Assembly (NCBI RefSeq): GCF_003260125.1
Contig: NZ_QHKO01000002.1
Location: forward strand, 503,378-567,377
DNA: 64,000 bases
Direction of reading: 5' to 3'
Source: Lujinxingia litoralis
Lineage (GTDB): Bacteria; Myxococcota_A; Bradymonadia; Bradymonadales; Bradymonadaceae
The position numbers and the translations under genes are program-made. Shown here in pieces: positions 53,804-61,994 of the stretch. Position 1 is the first letter of the stretch, and each line of letters opens with the position of its first letter. The notes under the pieces are model-generated. The model saw only the letters and a list, made by a program, of their open reading frames with translations. It was not told the DNA's origin and searched no databases.

Positions 53804-54736
53804 TTAGAAGTCGGCGATCTGGTCGACGAAGTCGGGGCGATCGATGAAGGGGTTGCGGTTGTCCTGGACGGCCTCGACGCGGTCGTTGCGCAGTCGTTCC
53901 CAGTCGTCGGGGGGATCCTGGCAGTTCCACTGGCGTAGCACGGCTTCTTCCTGCGGGGGGATGGAGAGTTCGTAGCGCACCGAGAAGTAGAAGTGGGCGC
54001 GGGCAATATCACCGCGGTTCTGCATGCGGACCTCAAAGACCGGCTCGGTGCGTGAATCGGTGGAGGGGCCCAGTTTGGAGCCGCCCTCCGACCAGGAGCA
54101 GCCGCCGGCGCAGTCGGTGTGGCCGAACTCGTAGCTGGAGCGTGCGCTGTTGGAGGGCATGTAGGTGGGGAAGAGGTGGTGGATGTCACCTTCGGCCGGG
54201 AAGGAGCCGGCGCCGTTGGAGCGGGGCCAGGAGTGTTCGGTATTGAAGTTATCGGGGGTGCGGGAGCCGTTGGGGGTGGCGGTGCGCCCGGTGTAGGGAC
54301 AGTGAATGAACCCGTCGAGTTGGGTGTCGATGCCGTCGACTTCGGCGTACATCAGGTCGCGGGCGGCGCGATAGGTGTACCCGGTGTGGCCGTCGACACG
54401 CTCGTGGAGCTCGGCGATGAGCTCAACATCGCTAAGGTCGTTGAGATCATTATATCGCCCATCCTCCAGACTCAGTTCCGGGGCACAACTCCAGGGCTCG
54501 GGAGACTCGCCGGCGTCGGAATCATCAGCATCCGGCTCTTCAATGTCGGCGTCGGGGACTTCGGTGTCCGGAACATCGGTATCGGTGTCGAGAAGATCGC
54601 TGTCGCCGGCGTCTTCGATGCCGGTGTCTTCGGTGATGATGAGATCAGCGTCGGGCTCGTTGGTCGGGTCGGCGGAGCAGGCGTTGAGGAGTGCAACACA
54701 AAGGGCAATGACGCCGAGGCGCGTGGTGTGACGCAT
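53804..54736 (-). CDS. endonuclease I-family lipoprotein, paralogue 1
   Basis: The 310-residue protein has a lipobox LLNAC (Cys20), an Asp/Glu/Pro linker (residues 28-82), and an endonuclease I (EndA/NucM) domain. The metal-site motif NTEHSWP is at 165-171, with DIHHLFP at 184-190 and N-S-A-R just after. Family members cut double-stranded DNA outside the cytoplasm, for nutrient or DNA scavenging or in defence. The ATG at 54736 is the only one fitting the signal. It is the last of three tandem paralogues on this strand. Confidence 0.88.
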   Translation of the reverse strand: MRHTTRLGVIALCVALLNACSADPTNEPDADLIITEDTGIEDAGDSDLLDTDTDVPDTEVPDADIEEPDADDSDAGESPEPWSCAPELSLEDGRYNDLNDLSDVELIAELHERVDGHTGYTYRAARDLMYAEVDGIDTQLDGFIHCPYTGRTATPNGSRTPDNFNTEHSWPRSNGAGSFPAEGDIHHLFPTYMPSNSARSSYEFGHTDCAGGCSWSEGGSKLGPSTDSRTEPVFEVRMQNRGDIARAHFYFSVRYELSIPPQEEAVLRQWNCQDPPDDWERLRNDRVEAVQDNRNPFIDRPDFVDQIADF

Positions 54737-54856
54737 GGATGATCCTGAAGGAGAACGTAAGTCACCCGCACGCGCGGCCAGAAGGGCCGCGGTGGCCTGG
54801 CGCGCGTGGTCGGAGAGGTGGGAAAGGATGTCAGGGGCGGTGGTGCCGGGGGGGCA

Positions 54857-55864
54857 CTAGAAGTCGGCGATCTGATCGACGAAGTCGGGTCGGTCGACGA
54901 AGGGGTTGCGGTTGTTCTGGACGACTTCGACGCGGTCGTTACGCAGTCGCTCCCAGTCGTCGGGGGGATCCTGGCAATTCCACTGACGCAGCACGGCTTC
55001 TTCCTGCGAATCGATGGAGAGGCCGTAGCGCACCGAGAAGTAGAAGTGAGCACGGGCCATGTCGCCGCGATTCTGCATCCGCACCTCAAAGACCCGGCCT
55101 CGCCCGTCGTTGGAGGTGCCGAGCTTGGTGCCGACGCCGCTGTCCCAGGTGCAGCTGGAGCCGGAGCAGTCGGTGTTGCCGAACTCGAAGTTGCCCCGGT
55201 AGCTGTTGGAGCGGGAGTCGGTGGGGAAGAGGTGGTGGATGTCGCCTTCGGCTGGATCGACGTTGGCGCCGTCGGAGCGGGGCCAGGAGTGTTCGGTGTT
55301 GAAGTCGTCGGGGGTGCGATCGGGCTCGGTCACCCCGTTGATCACTGCGTAGCCCGGGGTGGCGGTGGTCCCGGTGTAGGGGCAGTGGAGCAGTCCGTCG
55401 GCCTGCACATCGATGCCGCCTTCGGGGTCGTACATGAAGTTGCGGGCGTTCTGGTAGTCGTACCAGGTGTGGTCATCGACCTTCTGGAAGAGCGCGTCGA
55501 TCAGGGCCTGGTCGCTCAGGTCGTTGAGATCGTTGTAGCGGGCGTCGTCCAGATTGAGATCGGGGGCGCAGCTCCAAGGCTCGTCAGGGTCAGTGTCGGG
55601 CTGGTCGGCGTCGGCGTCAGGTTCGTCGGCATCGGGTTCGTCGGCGTCGGCGTCAGGTTCGTCGGCGTCGGCGTCGGCGTCAGGAGTGTCGGTATCCGGC
55701 CGATCGGTGTCGGTGTCGGCGAGATCGCTGTCACCGGTGTCTTCGGGGCCGACGTCGGCGATGATGATGAGATCGGTGTCGGGCTCAAGGGTCGTGTCGG
55801 CAGAGCAGGCGTTGGCCAAGATGGCGAGCGTGACGAGGAGGCCGATAGGGTAGGTGTGACGCAT
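54857..55864 (-). CDS. endonuclease I-family lipoprotein, paralogue 2
   Basis: The 335-residue product has the same plan: a lipobox LANAC (Cys20), a longer Asp/Ala/Pro linker made of DADADEP-type repeats (residues 61-96), and the nuclease domain with NTEHSWP at 189-195 and DIHHLFP at 208-214. It is closest to paralogue 1, sharing most of the C-terminal sequence, which suggests a recent duplication. The linker repeat DNA could change length by slippage. A degenerate repeat-family core lies in the 120-base gap after its stop. Confidence 0.88.
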   Translation of the reverse strand: MRHTYPIGLLVTLAILANACSADTTLEPDTDLIIIADVGPEDTGDSDLADTDTDRPDTDTPDADADADEPDADADEPDADEPDADADQPDTDPDEPWSCAPDLNLDDARYNDLNDLSDQALIDALFQKVDDHTWYDYQNARNFMYDPEGGIDVQADGLLHCPYTGTTATPGYAVINGVTEPDRTPDDFNTEHSWPRSDGANVDPAEGDIHHLFPTDSRSNSYRGNFEFGNTDCSGSSCTWDSGVGTKLGTSNDGRGRVFEVRMQNRGDMARAHFYFSVRYGLSIDSQEEAVLRQWNCQDPPDDWERLRNDRVEVVQNNRNPFVDRPDFVDQIADF

Positions 55865-55970
55865 GGTGATCCTGAGATGAAGCGGCGGTCATTCGCGTGA
55901 TGCCTCGGGCCCGGAAGGGGCGAGAGGGCCTGGTGGGTATGGCCAGGAGGCGAGGAAGGCTGACCGGGGG

Positions 55971-56879
55971 TTAAAAATCATCGAAGCGATCGACGAAGTC
56001 GGGTCGGTCGACGAAGGGATTTCGATTGGACTGGAGCATCTGGATGAGATCGTTGCGTTGGCGTTCGAAGTCATCGGGGGGATCTTCGCAGTGCCACTGG
56101 CGCAGCACGGCTTCCTCGCGGCTTTCGATGGGGAGTTCGTAGCGCAGCGCGAAGTAGAACATGGCGCGCGCGACGTTGCCGCGGGTGCTCGGGCGGACTT
56201 CGAAGACCGGGTCGCGGCCATCGGTGGCGGGGCCCCGTTCCGAGCCACTCTCGTGCCAGGGGCAGGCGTTGCCGGAGCAGGAGGTGGTGCCGTAGGGGTG
56301 GTTGCTGCGCGCGGAGTTGGCGCCCGCGTCGACGGGGAAGAGATGATGAAGATCGCTTCGGGCGGGTTCTTCATCGGCGCCCCGACTCTGGGGCCAGACG
56401 TGCTCGGTGTTGAGGCCTCCCGGGGTGTTGGAGCCGTCGGGTTCGACGCGGCGGGCGGTGTAGGCGCACTCGATCTTGCCGTCTTCCCGGGGTTCGATGT
56501 CGTTAAACAGGTAGCCGCGGGCGGTGGAGTAGTAGAAGGCGCGGTGGCCGTCGACCATGTTGAAGAGGCCGCGCTCAAACTCTTCGTCGCCGAGCGCGTC
56601 GAGATGGCGGTAGCGTCGATCGTTTAAGTCGAGATCGGGATCGCAGGACCAGGGCTCGGGAGGCGCGGGTTCGGTGGGGCCGCTGTCGTCGGCGTCTGAC
56701 CGGGGATCGGTGTCCTGAGGGGCGTCGGTGTCGGCGTCGACGTCATCGCCGGCGTCGGGCGTGCCGAGGTCGGGGAGGTCGGTATCAGGGGGGAGCGTGC
56801 CGGCCTGGGGGTCGACGCAGGCGCTCAGCGCGATGACGAGGAGCAGCGAGGGGGAGAGGAGCAGAGAACGCAACAGCAT
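55971..56879 (-). CDS. endonuclease I-family lipoprotein, paralogue 3
   Basis: The 302-residue protein has a lipobox ALSAC (Cys21), a shorter acidic linker, and a more divergent nuclease domain with NTEHVWP at 157-163 and DLHHLFP at 176-182. The catalytic His/Asn pattern is intact. I start at the ATG at 56879 behind GAGG; an in-frame upstream extension to 56936 would bury the signal peptide. It is the first of the three in transcription order. Differences in linker and active-site flanks suggest older divergence. Confidence 0.86.
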   Translation of the reverse strand: MLLRSLLLSPSLLLVIALSACVDPQAGTLPPDTDLPDLGTPDAGDDVDADTDAPQDTDPRSDADDSGPTEPAPPEPWSCDPDLDLNDRRYRHLDALGDEEFERGLFNMVDGHRAFYYSTARGYLFNDIEPREDGKIECAYTARRVEPDGSNTPGGLNTEHVWPQSRGADEEPARSDLHHLFPVDAGANSARSNHPYGTTSCSGNACPWHESGSERGPATDGRDPVFEVRPSTRGNVARAMFYFALRYELPIESREEAVLRQWHCEDPPDDFERQRNDLIQMLQSNRNPFVDRPDFVDRFDDF

Positions 56880-56937
56880 AAAGGGCCTCAGAGGCAGCGG
56901 TGGGCCCCGAAAGTGATAGCACCGCCGACAGGTCAAT

Positions 56938-59322
56938 TCAACGAAGGTTAAAGGAGAGCGCGGGTACGCGGGCCTCGGAGTAGAGGTAGCTGTAGATCCA
57001 GAAGCTCATGAGCACGCGTTTGGTGTAGTCGCGGGTTTGACCGAAGGGGATGTTTTCGACAAAGAGGTCGAGCTCCTCGTGGCCGAAGTTCTCCAGCCAG
57101 GTGGAGACGTTTCCAAAGCCGCCGTTATAGCCGGCGATGATGAGGGCGGGGTGGTTCTGGGTCTGGTCGGCGAGCTCGCGCATGTAGGCGGTGCCCAGGC
57201 GGATGTTGAGGGTGGGGTTGAAGAGAAGGTCGAAGGAGAAGTCGTGGAGGCCGTCTTTTTGCGCGATGCGCCGGGCGGTGGGCTCGATGAGCTGGAGGAG
57301 GCCGCGGGCGTTGGCCCAGCTCTCGATGCGGGGGTTAAAGCCGCTTTCTTCGCGCATGATGGCGTAGACGATGGCCGGGTTCAGGCCGCGCTCTTCGGCA
57401 TAGCGGGTGAGGGCATCCTTGAAGGGTGTGGGATAGGCGATGGACCACATGCGGCGGGTGGTTTCGGAGGGGTAGGCGTCCATCCAGCCGTCGATGTGGC
57501 GTCGGGCCAGGTCGTGGGAGAGGGGGTAGGCGTGGGCGGCATCGAGGAGGGAGGCCAGAGCCCAGAGGGTGGGGTGGTCGGAGCGATGGCGTTTGCGCAG
57601 GGCGGTGAGCTCGTTTCTGGCGAGTTGGCTCAGGCCGAGGGCCAGCAGGTGGGAGCCTTTGAGAAAGCCCGGGTCGTCTTTGAGGGCGTCAGGCAGGGGC
57701 AGCGGGGCGGCGTCCTGACGGGGGGGGAGTGTGTCTGCGCAGGCCGGTCCCAGGGAGGTGCAGAGATCGGCCCGGGGGTGGTCGCCCCGGACTCTGGCGA
57801 GCTGGTTGAAGCTCAAGAGCGCGTAGTAGCTCATGGGGTGGGCTTGCGCGACCTGGAGCCAGGCGCGGGTGGCCTCGTCGGTGCGTCCGGCCTGGTGGAG
57901 GGCGCGGGCACGGAAGTAGTGCAGGCGGCCCCGGGTGTAGAGGTCGTCTTCGCCGGTGTCCTGGAGGTTATCGACGTGGTCGATGACGGACTGGAAGTCG
58001 TCTTTATCGAAGAACTCGCGCACGAGCAGCCAGTGCGCGTCTTTGGCCATGTCGCCCTCGGGGTAGCGTTGAAGCTGCGCGGTCAGGCGGGCGCGGGCCT
58101 CGTCGAGGCGATCTTCGGAGCGCAGGATGCGTCCGGCAAAGTACATGGCGTCATCGGCGTAGGAGTGGTCGGGGTGTTCCTCCCAGATGCGCTCAAAGAG
58201 GGAGAGGGCGCCCATGCGGTCGCCGGTGTTCCAGCGGGCGCGGCCGCCCAGGTAGAGCGCGCGCAGCTCCCACTCGGTGTCTTTGCACTGGTTGAGGATG
58301 CGCTCGTAGACGGGGATGGCGTCGGAGTGCTGGCGGAGCTTGGTGTGGGAGCGGCCGATCAGGTAGAGGGCCTCGCAGCGCTGGGAGGCGTCTTCGGGCC
58401 AGCGGGGGAGGGCGGCGTTGAGGTCGCGGATGACGCGCTCGCTCTGGTGGCGGTCGAAGCGAGCCTGAGCCAGGGCCAGGGCGCGTGCGGGGGAGGCGTC
58501 GTCGAGTTGGCGGCGCTGGGCCTGGGAGAGGTGGGCATCGAGGGCCTGAAGGCGCGCGGTGGCGCGGGTGGCCGCGTTGCTTAAGGGGTTGTGCTTGCGG
58601 ATGGCCAGGTAGTGCTCGATGGCTTTTTGAGGTTCAGCGCGGGCCTCCAGCAGTCCGGCGAGCTCCTCACGTGCAGCCAGGGCGCCGGCGGTGCGGGGGT
58701 AGGACTTAATGTAGAGGGAGAGGACTTCGATGGCGCGTTCGCGATCTTCGGGCTGGTTGGCCTTCTGAAGGGCGCTGGCCAAAAGGCGTAGTGCGTCGGG
58801 GAAGAGGAGGCTCTCGGGGGGGACGGCCGCGGCCTGGAGGGTGGCGGTGTGTGCGTCATCGGCTTTGAGCGCCGCGCGGGCGTGGAGGAAGTGCACATAG
58901 TCGGCGAGCACTTCGAGGTCGTCGTCCAGGTTCTGAAGATGTTGGAGAGCGACGCGGGGATGGCCGGCCTCTAGAGCGACGTAGGCGGCCAGAAAGGTCA
59001 TGCGGGGTTCGTCGGCCAGAAGTTCCTGGAGGCGGGGTTCCTGGAGCTTTCGGTGGGCGGAAGTCCAGTTGTCGCGCTCGACCTCTTCGATGACCGGAGC
59101 GAAAGGGGTTCCCGGGGCGACGGTGGGGATCTCGAGCGGTTCGGGTTCGCTGCCGGGGAAGCGCTCAATGACACGAAAGCGCGCGCTGTTGCCCGCCTCT
59201 CGCGGTGTGGACTGAGCGAGCCGGGTGGGCGGTGCCTCGCCGCGGGCGTGCTGGGCGTGGGCCTGGGGGAGCGCCAGGAGGCCTGTGGTCAGGAGGGTGA
59301 GCGCGGTGATGAGGCGGATCAT
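56938..59322 (-). CDS. soluble lytic murein transglycosylase-like protein with TPR region
   Basis: The enzyme cleaves peptidoglycan between MurNAc and GlcNAc, leaving anhydro ends. The 794-residue protein has a signal peptide (1-24), a long TPR/superhelical middle (about 60-560) and a C-terminal SLT domain (about 640-760) with the catalytic Glu659 in REESGF. The GLLQLIEPTARRIAQ and IAGYNGG motifs of the family are also present. The layout matches Slt70. The ATG at 59322 is chosen so the signal starts at the N-terminus. It could serve in wall turnover or, if the host is predatory, in prey lysis; the latter is only speculation. Confidence 0.9.
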   Translation of the reverse strand: MIRLITALTLLTTGLLALPQAHAQHARGEAPPTRLAQSTPREAGNSARFRVIERFPGSEPEPLEIPTVAPGTPFAPVIEEVERDNWTSAHRKLQEPRLQELLADEPRMTFLAAYVALEAGHPRVALQHLQNLDDDLEVLADYVHFLHARAALKADDAHTATLQAAAVPPESLLFPDALRLLASALQKANQPEDRERAIEVLSLYIKSYPRTAGALAAREELAGLLEARAEPQKAIEHYLAIRKHNPLSNAATRATARLQALDAHLSQAQRRQLDDASPARALALAQARFDRHQSERVIRDLNAALPRWPEDASQRCEALYLIGRSHTKLRQHSDAIPVYERILNQCKDTEWELRALYLGGRARWNTGDRMGALSLFERIWEEHPDHSYADDAMYFAGRILRSEDRLDEARARLTAQLQRYPEGDMAKDAHWLLVREFFDKDDFQSVIDHVDNLQDTGEDDLYTRGRLHYFRARALHQAGRTDEATRAWLQVAQAHPMSYYALLSFNQLARVRGDHPRADLCTSLGPACADTLPPRQDAAPLPLPDALKDDPGFLKGSHLLALGLSQLARNELTALRKRHRSDHPTLWALASLLDAAHAYPLSHDLARRHIDGWMDAYPSETTRRMWSIAYPTPFKDALTRYAEERGLNPAIVYAIMREESGFNPRIESWANARGLLQLIEPTARRIAQKDGLHDFSFDLLFNPTLNIRLGTAYMRELADQTQNHPALIIAGYNGGFGNVSTWLENFGHEELDLFVENIPFGQTRDYTKRVLMSFWIYSYLYSEARVPALSFNLR

Positions 59323-59648
59323 GGGAGCTCGTAACTCGTAAAGAGGGGGCAACAGAGATCGTGTCAGCGCGTGGGGGGCGGAGCCGATATGAGGTCAACC
59401 ATGCAGGGGAGGTGGTTTTGTTCCGCGGGTCCGGGCGCGTGCCGAGGCCGATGGGCAGGTGTGGCAGGACGCGAAGAGGGCTCAGGGTAAGGCAGGGTCA
59501 GGGGAGAGGAAAGAAAAGAGGGGGATGAGGTTTGCGATCGGGCCCGTGGGGACTAGCTTTGCGGGTCCGTGCTCCGGAAAAATGCAGAGTCATAGCGAGG
59601 TGCCGGGGGTAGGCTGGAATGGATGCGTGGGTGAATGAGGAGGGTGAG
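59323..59648. other. divergent intergenic region, 326 bases
   Basis: This lies between the leftward transglycosylase and rightward malQ. It must contain both promoters, but I see no clear hexamers, dyad, repeat-family core or RNA gene. A GAGGAGGGTGAG ribosome-binding site for malQ sits at its right end. Confidence 0.4.
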
Positions 59649-61166
59649 ATGGGTTCGTGGGAGCGATCATCGGGGGTGTTGTTGCATCCGACGAGTTTGC
59701 CGGGGCCGGATGGGGTGGGCAGCCTGGGGCGTTATGCGCGTCGGTGGGTGGATCGGCTGGAGGAGGCCGGGCAGCGCTGGTGGCAGGTGTTGCCCTTGAA
59801 CCCGCCGGGGCACGGGGGATCGCCTTATTCGGCAAGTTCGGCGTTTGCGGGCAATGCGATGCTGATCGATCTGGAGGCGTTGGTGGAGGCGGGGTGGCTG
59901 GCGTCGTCGGAGCTCAAGGTGTATCGGGCGCTGTGCGCGCGGGGGCAGTCGGAGCGCTTTGATGTGGATGTGATCGGGGAGGCCAAGGGGGAGCTTCTGG
60001 AGTTGGCGTATCGGGGCTGGCGAGGTGGCGGGGGCGAGTCGGGGGTGGGGTATCAGAAGTTTGTGCAGGGGGCGTCGGGGTGGTTGGAGGATTATGCGCT
60101 CTACACGGCGTTGAAGGAGCGTCATGAGGGGCGAAGCTGGCAGGCGTGGCCGGCGCCGCTGGTGCGGCGAGATCCGGAGGCGGTGGAGGAGGCGCAGCGC
60201 GGGCTTTCGGCGCGGATGGAGCGGGTGCGTTTTGAGCAGTGGGTGTTTTCGGAGCAGTGGAAGACGTTAAAGGCGTATGCGGCCGAGCGCGGGGTCTGTG
60301 TGTTGGGCGATGTGCCGATTTTTGTAGCGATGGACAGCGCGGAGGTCTGGGCGAGTCGCGACCTGTTTGAGCTGGGCGCCGATGGGGCTCCGGAGGCGGT
60401 GGCCGGGGTGCCGCCGGACTATTTTTCGGAGACCGGGCAGCGCTGGGGCAACCCGCTCTATGACTGGGGGCGGATGGCGGAGCGGGGGTACGACTGGTGG
60501 GTGGGGCGTGTGAGGCAGGTGATGACGATGGTGGATGCGCTGCGCATCGATCATTTTCGGGGGTTTGAGTCGTACTGGCGGATTCCGGCGGACGCGCCCA
60601 CGGCGGTGGATGGACGGTGGGTCAAGGGGCCGGGAGGCGCGGTGTTTAAGGCGATCGAAGAGGCGCTGGGGGAGGTGCCGATGGTGGCCGAAGACCTGGG
60701 GATCATCACCGAAAAGGTTCGTGCGCTTCGCGACGAGCTGGGGCTGATGGGGATGCGGGTGATGCAGTTTGGGTTTGAGGGGGAGGAGGATCATCCCTTT
60801 TTGCCGCATACCTATCCGCGCCATTGCGCGGCGTATACCGGCACTCACGATAATGACACGACGCAGGGGTGGTATGAGAGTCTGGATGAGCTGGGGAAGC
60901 ATGGTGTGCGTACGTACGTCTCGCATGCCGATGAGGGGATTGTGTGGGCGATGATCGAGATGTTGTGGGCGTCGAAAGCCGATCTGGTGGTGGTGCCGGT
61001 GCAGGATCTCTTTGAGCTCGGGAGTCAGGCGCGGATGAATGTGCCCGGAGTAGCCGAGGACAACTGGAACTGGCGGATGAGCGAGGCGATGCTGGAAGAT
61101 GAGCCGGTCTATGAGCGGCTGGGGCGGTTGACGAGGGAGTGTCGGCGCCGGGGCAAGGGGAAGTAA
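59649..61166 (+). CDS. malQ: 4-alpha-glucanotransferase (amylomaltase)
   Basis: MalQ moves alpha-1,4-glucan segments between maltodextrins in glycogen or maltose use. The 505-residue GH77 protein starts SSGVLLHPTSLPGPDGVGSLG. It has the nucleophile Asp301 in RIDHFRG, the acid/base Glu348 in AEDLG, and the transition-state Asp401 in THDND. The start is the ATG at 59649 with an excellent site; an earlier in-frame ATG (59619) overlaps that site. It is not next to other glycogen genes. Confidence 0.96.
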   Translation: MGSWERSSGVLLHPTSLPGPDGVGSLGRYARRWVDRLEEAGQRWWQVLPLNPPGHGGSPYSASSAFAGNAMLIDLEALVEAGWLASSELKVYRALCARGQSERFDVDVIGEAKGELLELAYRGWRGGGGESGVGYQKFVQGASGWLEDYALYTALKERHEGRSWQAWPAPLVRRDPEAVEEAQRGLSARMERVRFEQWVFSEQWKTLKAYAAERGVCVLGDVPIFVAMDSAEVWASRDLFELGADGAPEAVAGVPPDYFSETGQRWGNPLYDWGRMAERGYDWWVGRVRQVMTMVDALRIDHFRGFESYWRIPADAPTAVDGRWVKGPGGAVFKAIEEALGEVPMVAEDLGIITEKVRALRDELGLMGMRVMQFGFEGEEDHPFLPHTYPRHCAAYTGTHDNDTTQGWYESLDELGKHGVRTYVSHADEGIVWAMIEMLWASKADLVVVPVQDLFELGSQARMNVPGVAEDNWNWRMSEAMLEDEPVYERLGRLTRECRRRGKGK

Positions 61167-61198
61167 GGTTCCGGGGTGACGAGTGAGCGAACGTGCTC

Positions 61199-61515
61199 GG
61201 GTGCCAGGCGAACGAACGTGAGTGGAGTGTCGGTGGCCGTGTGCTCGGGTGCCAGGTGATCGAACGTGAGTGGGGGGCAGGCGATCGGGTGTCGTGTGCT
61301 CGGGTGCCAGGCGAACGAACGTGAGTGGGAGGCAGACGATCGGGTGTCGTGTGCTCGGGTGCCAGGCGAACGAACGTGGATAGGTATGTCGGGCATCAGA
61401 TGATCAGGGATGCGGGGATGTGGGATGTGGTGTAGGGGGGGGCATCTGGGCGCCTCGGGTGCCAGGTGATCGAACATGAGTGGAACGAACGAGTGCCGGG
61501 CGATCGTTTGGCGCG
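61199..61515 (+). repeat. composite repeat array (GGTGCCAGG family), period 48-55 bp
   Basis: Cores at 61199, 61247, 61302 and 61357 are 48, 55 and 55 bases apart, with a further one at 61457 and a degenerate GAGTGCCGGGCG near 61490. The tag is (A/AT)(A/T)CGAACG. Between them lies a second shared block GGCAG(G/A)CGATCGGGTGTCGT. The array follows malQ by 33 bases on the same strand and fills the gap before yjbQ. Confidence 0.88.
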
Positions 61516-61546
61516 ATGAATGGACGTTGAACTCAGTGGAGGCGTG

Positions 61547-61954
61547 ATGATCGTACGATGGGTGCACGAGACGCAGGGGCAGGGGATGTATGAGATCACC
61601 GACGAGGTGGCGCGGGTGGTGGCCAGCTCGGGAATGGAGGAGGGGCTTTGCACGCTCTTTGTGCGGCATACCTCGGCGAGTTTGACGATTCAGGAGAACG
61701 CCGACCCTTCGGCACGCCGCGATCTGGAGCGGTGGCTGAAGCGGCTGGTGCCGGAAAATGATTCGCTTTACACGCATACGGCCGAGGGGCCCGATGATAT
61801 GCCTTCGCATATTAAGGCGGCTCTGACGTCAACGAGTCTGGGAATCCCGATTGACGGGGGGCGTCTGGTGCTGGGGCGCTGGCAGGGGATCTTTTTGTGG
61901 GAGCATCGGGATGGCCCGATGCAGCGCGAGCTTGTGGTGCACGTAGGTGCGTAG
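61547..61954 (+). CDS. yjbQ: YjbQ-family (UPF0047) protein
   Basis: The 135-residue protein contains the family blocks GMYEITDEVARVV, LFVRHTSASLTIQENADPS and SLGIPIDGGRLVLGRWQGIFLWEHRDGP. YjbQ proteins show weak thiamine-phosphate-synthase-like activity in some studies but their true role is unclear. I start at the ATG at 61547, which has GGAGG five bases upstream and gives the usual length; the in-frame ATG at 61520 adds nine residues without a good site. Confidence 0.9.
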   Translation: MIVRWVHETQGQGMYEITDEVARVVASSGMEEGLCTLFVRHTSASLTIQENADPSARRDLERWLKRLVPENDSLYTHTAEGPDDMPSHIKAALTSTSLGIPIDGGRLVLGRWQGIFLWEHRDGPMQRELVVHVGA

Positions 61955-61994
61955 GCCTGTCTCGTGACGAGACAGGTGGTAGTTGGAGTGTTGT

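Noticed and set aside
57037..58584. 515-residue open frame antisense to the transglycosylase
   Set aside because: Gly/Val-rich shadow frame with no start site; the opposite strand encodes TPR and SLT domains.
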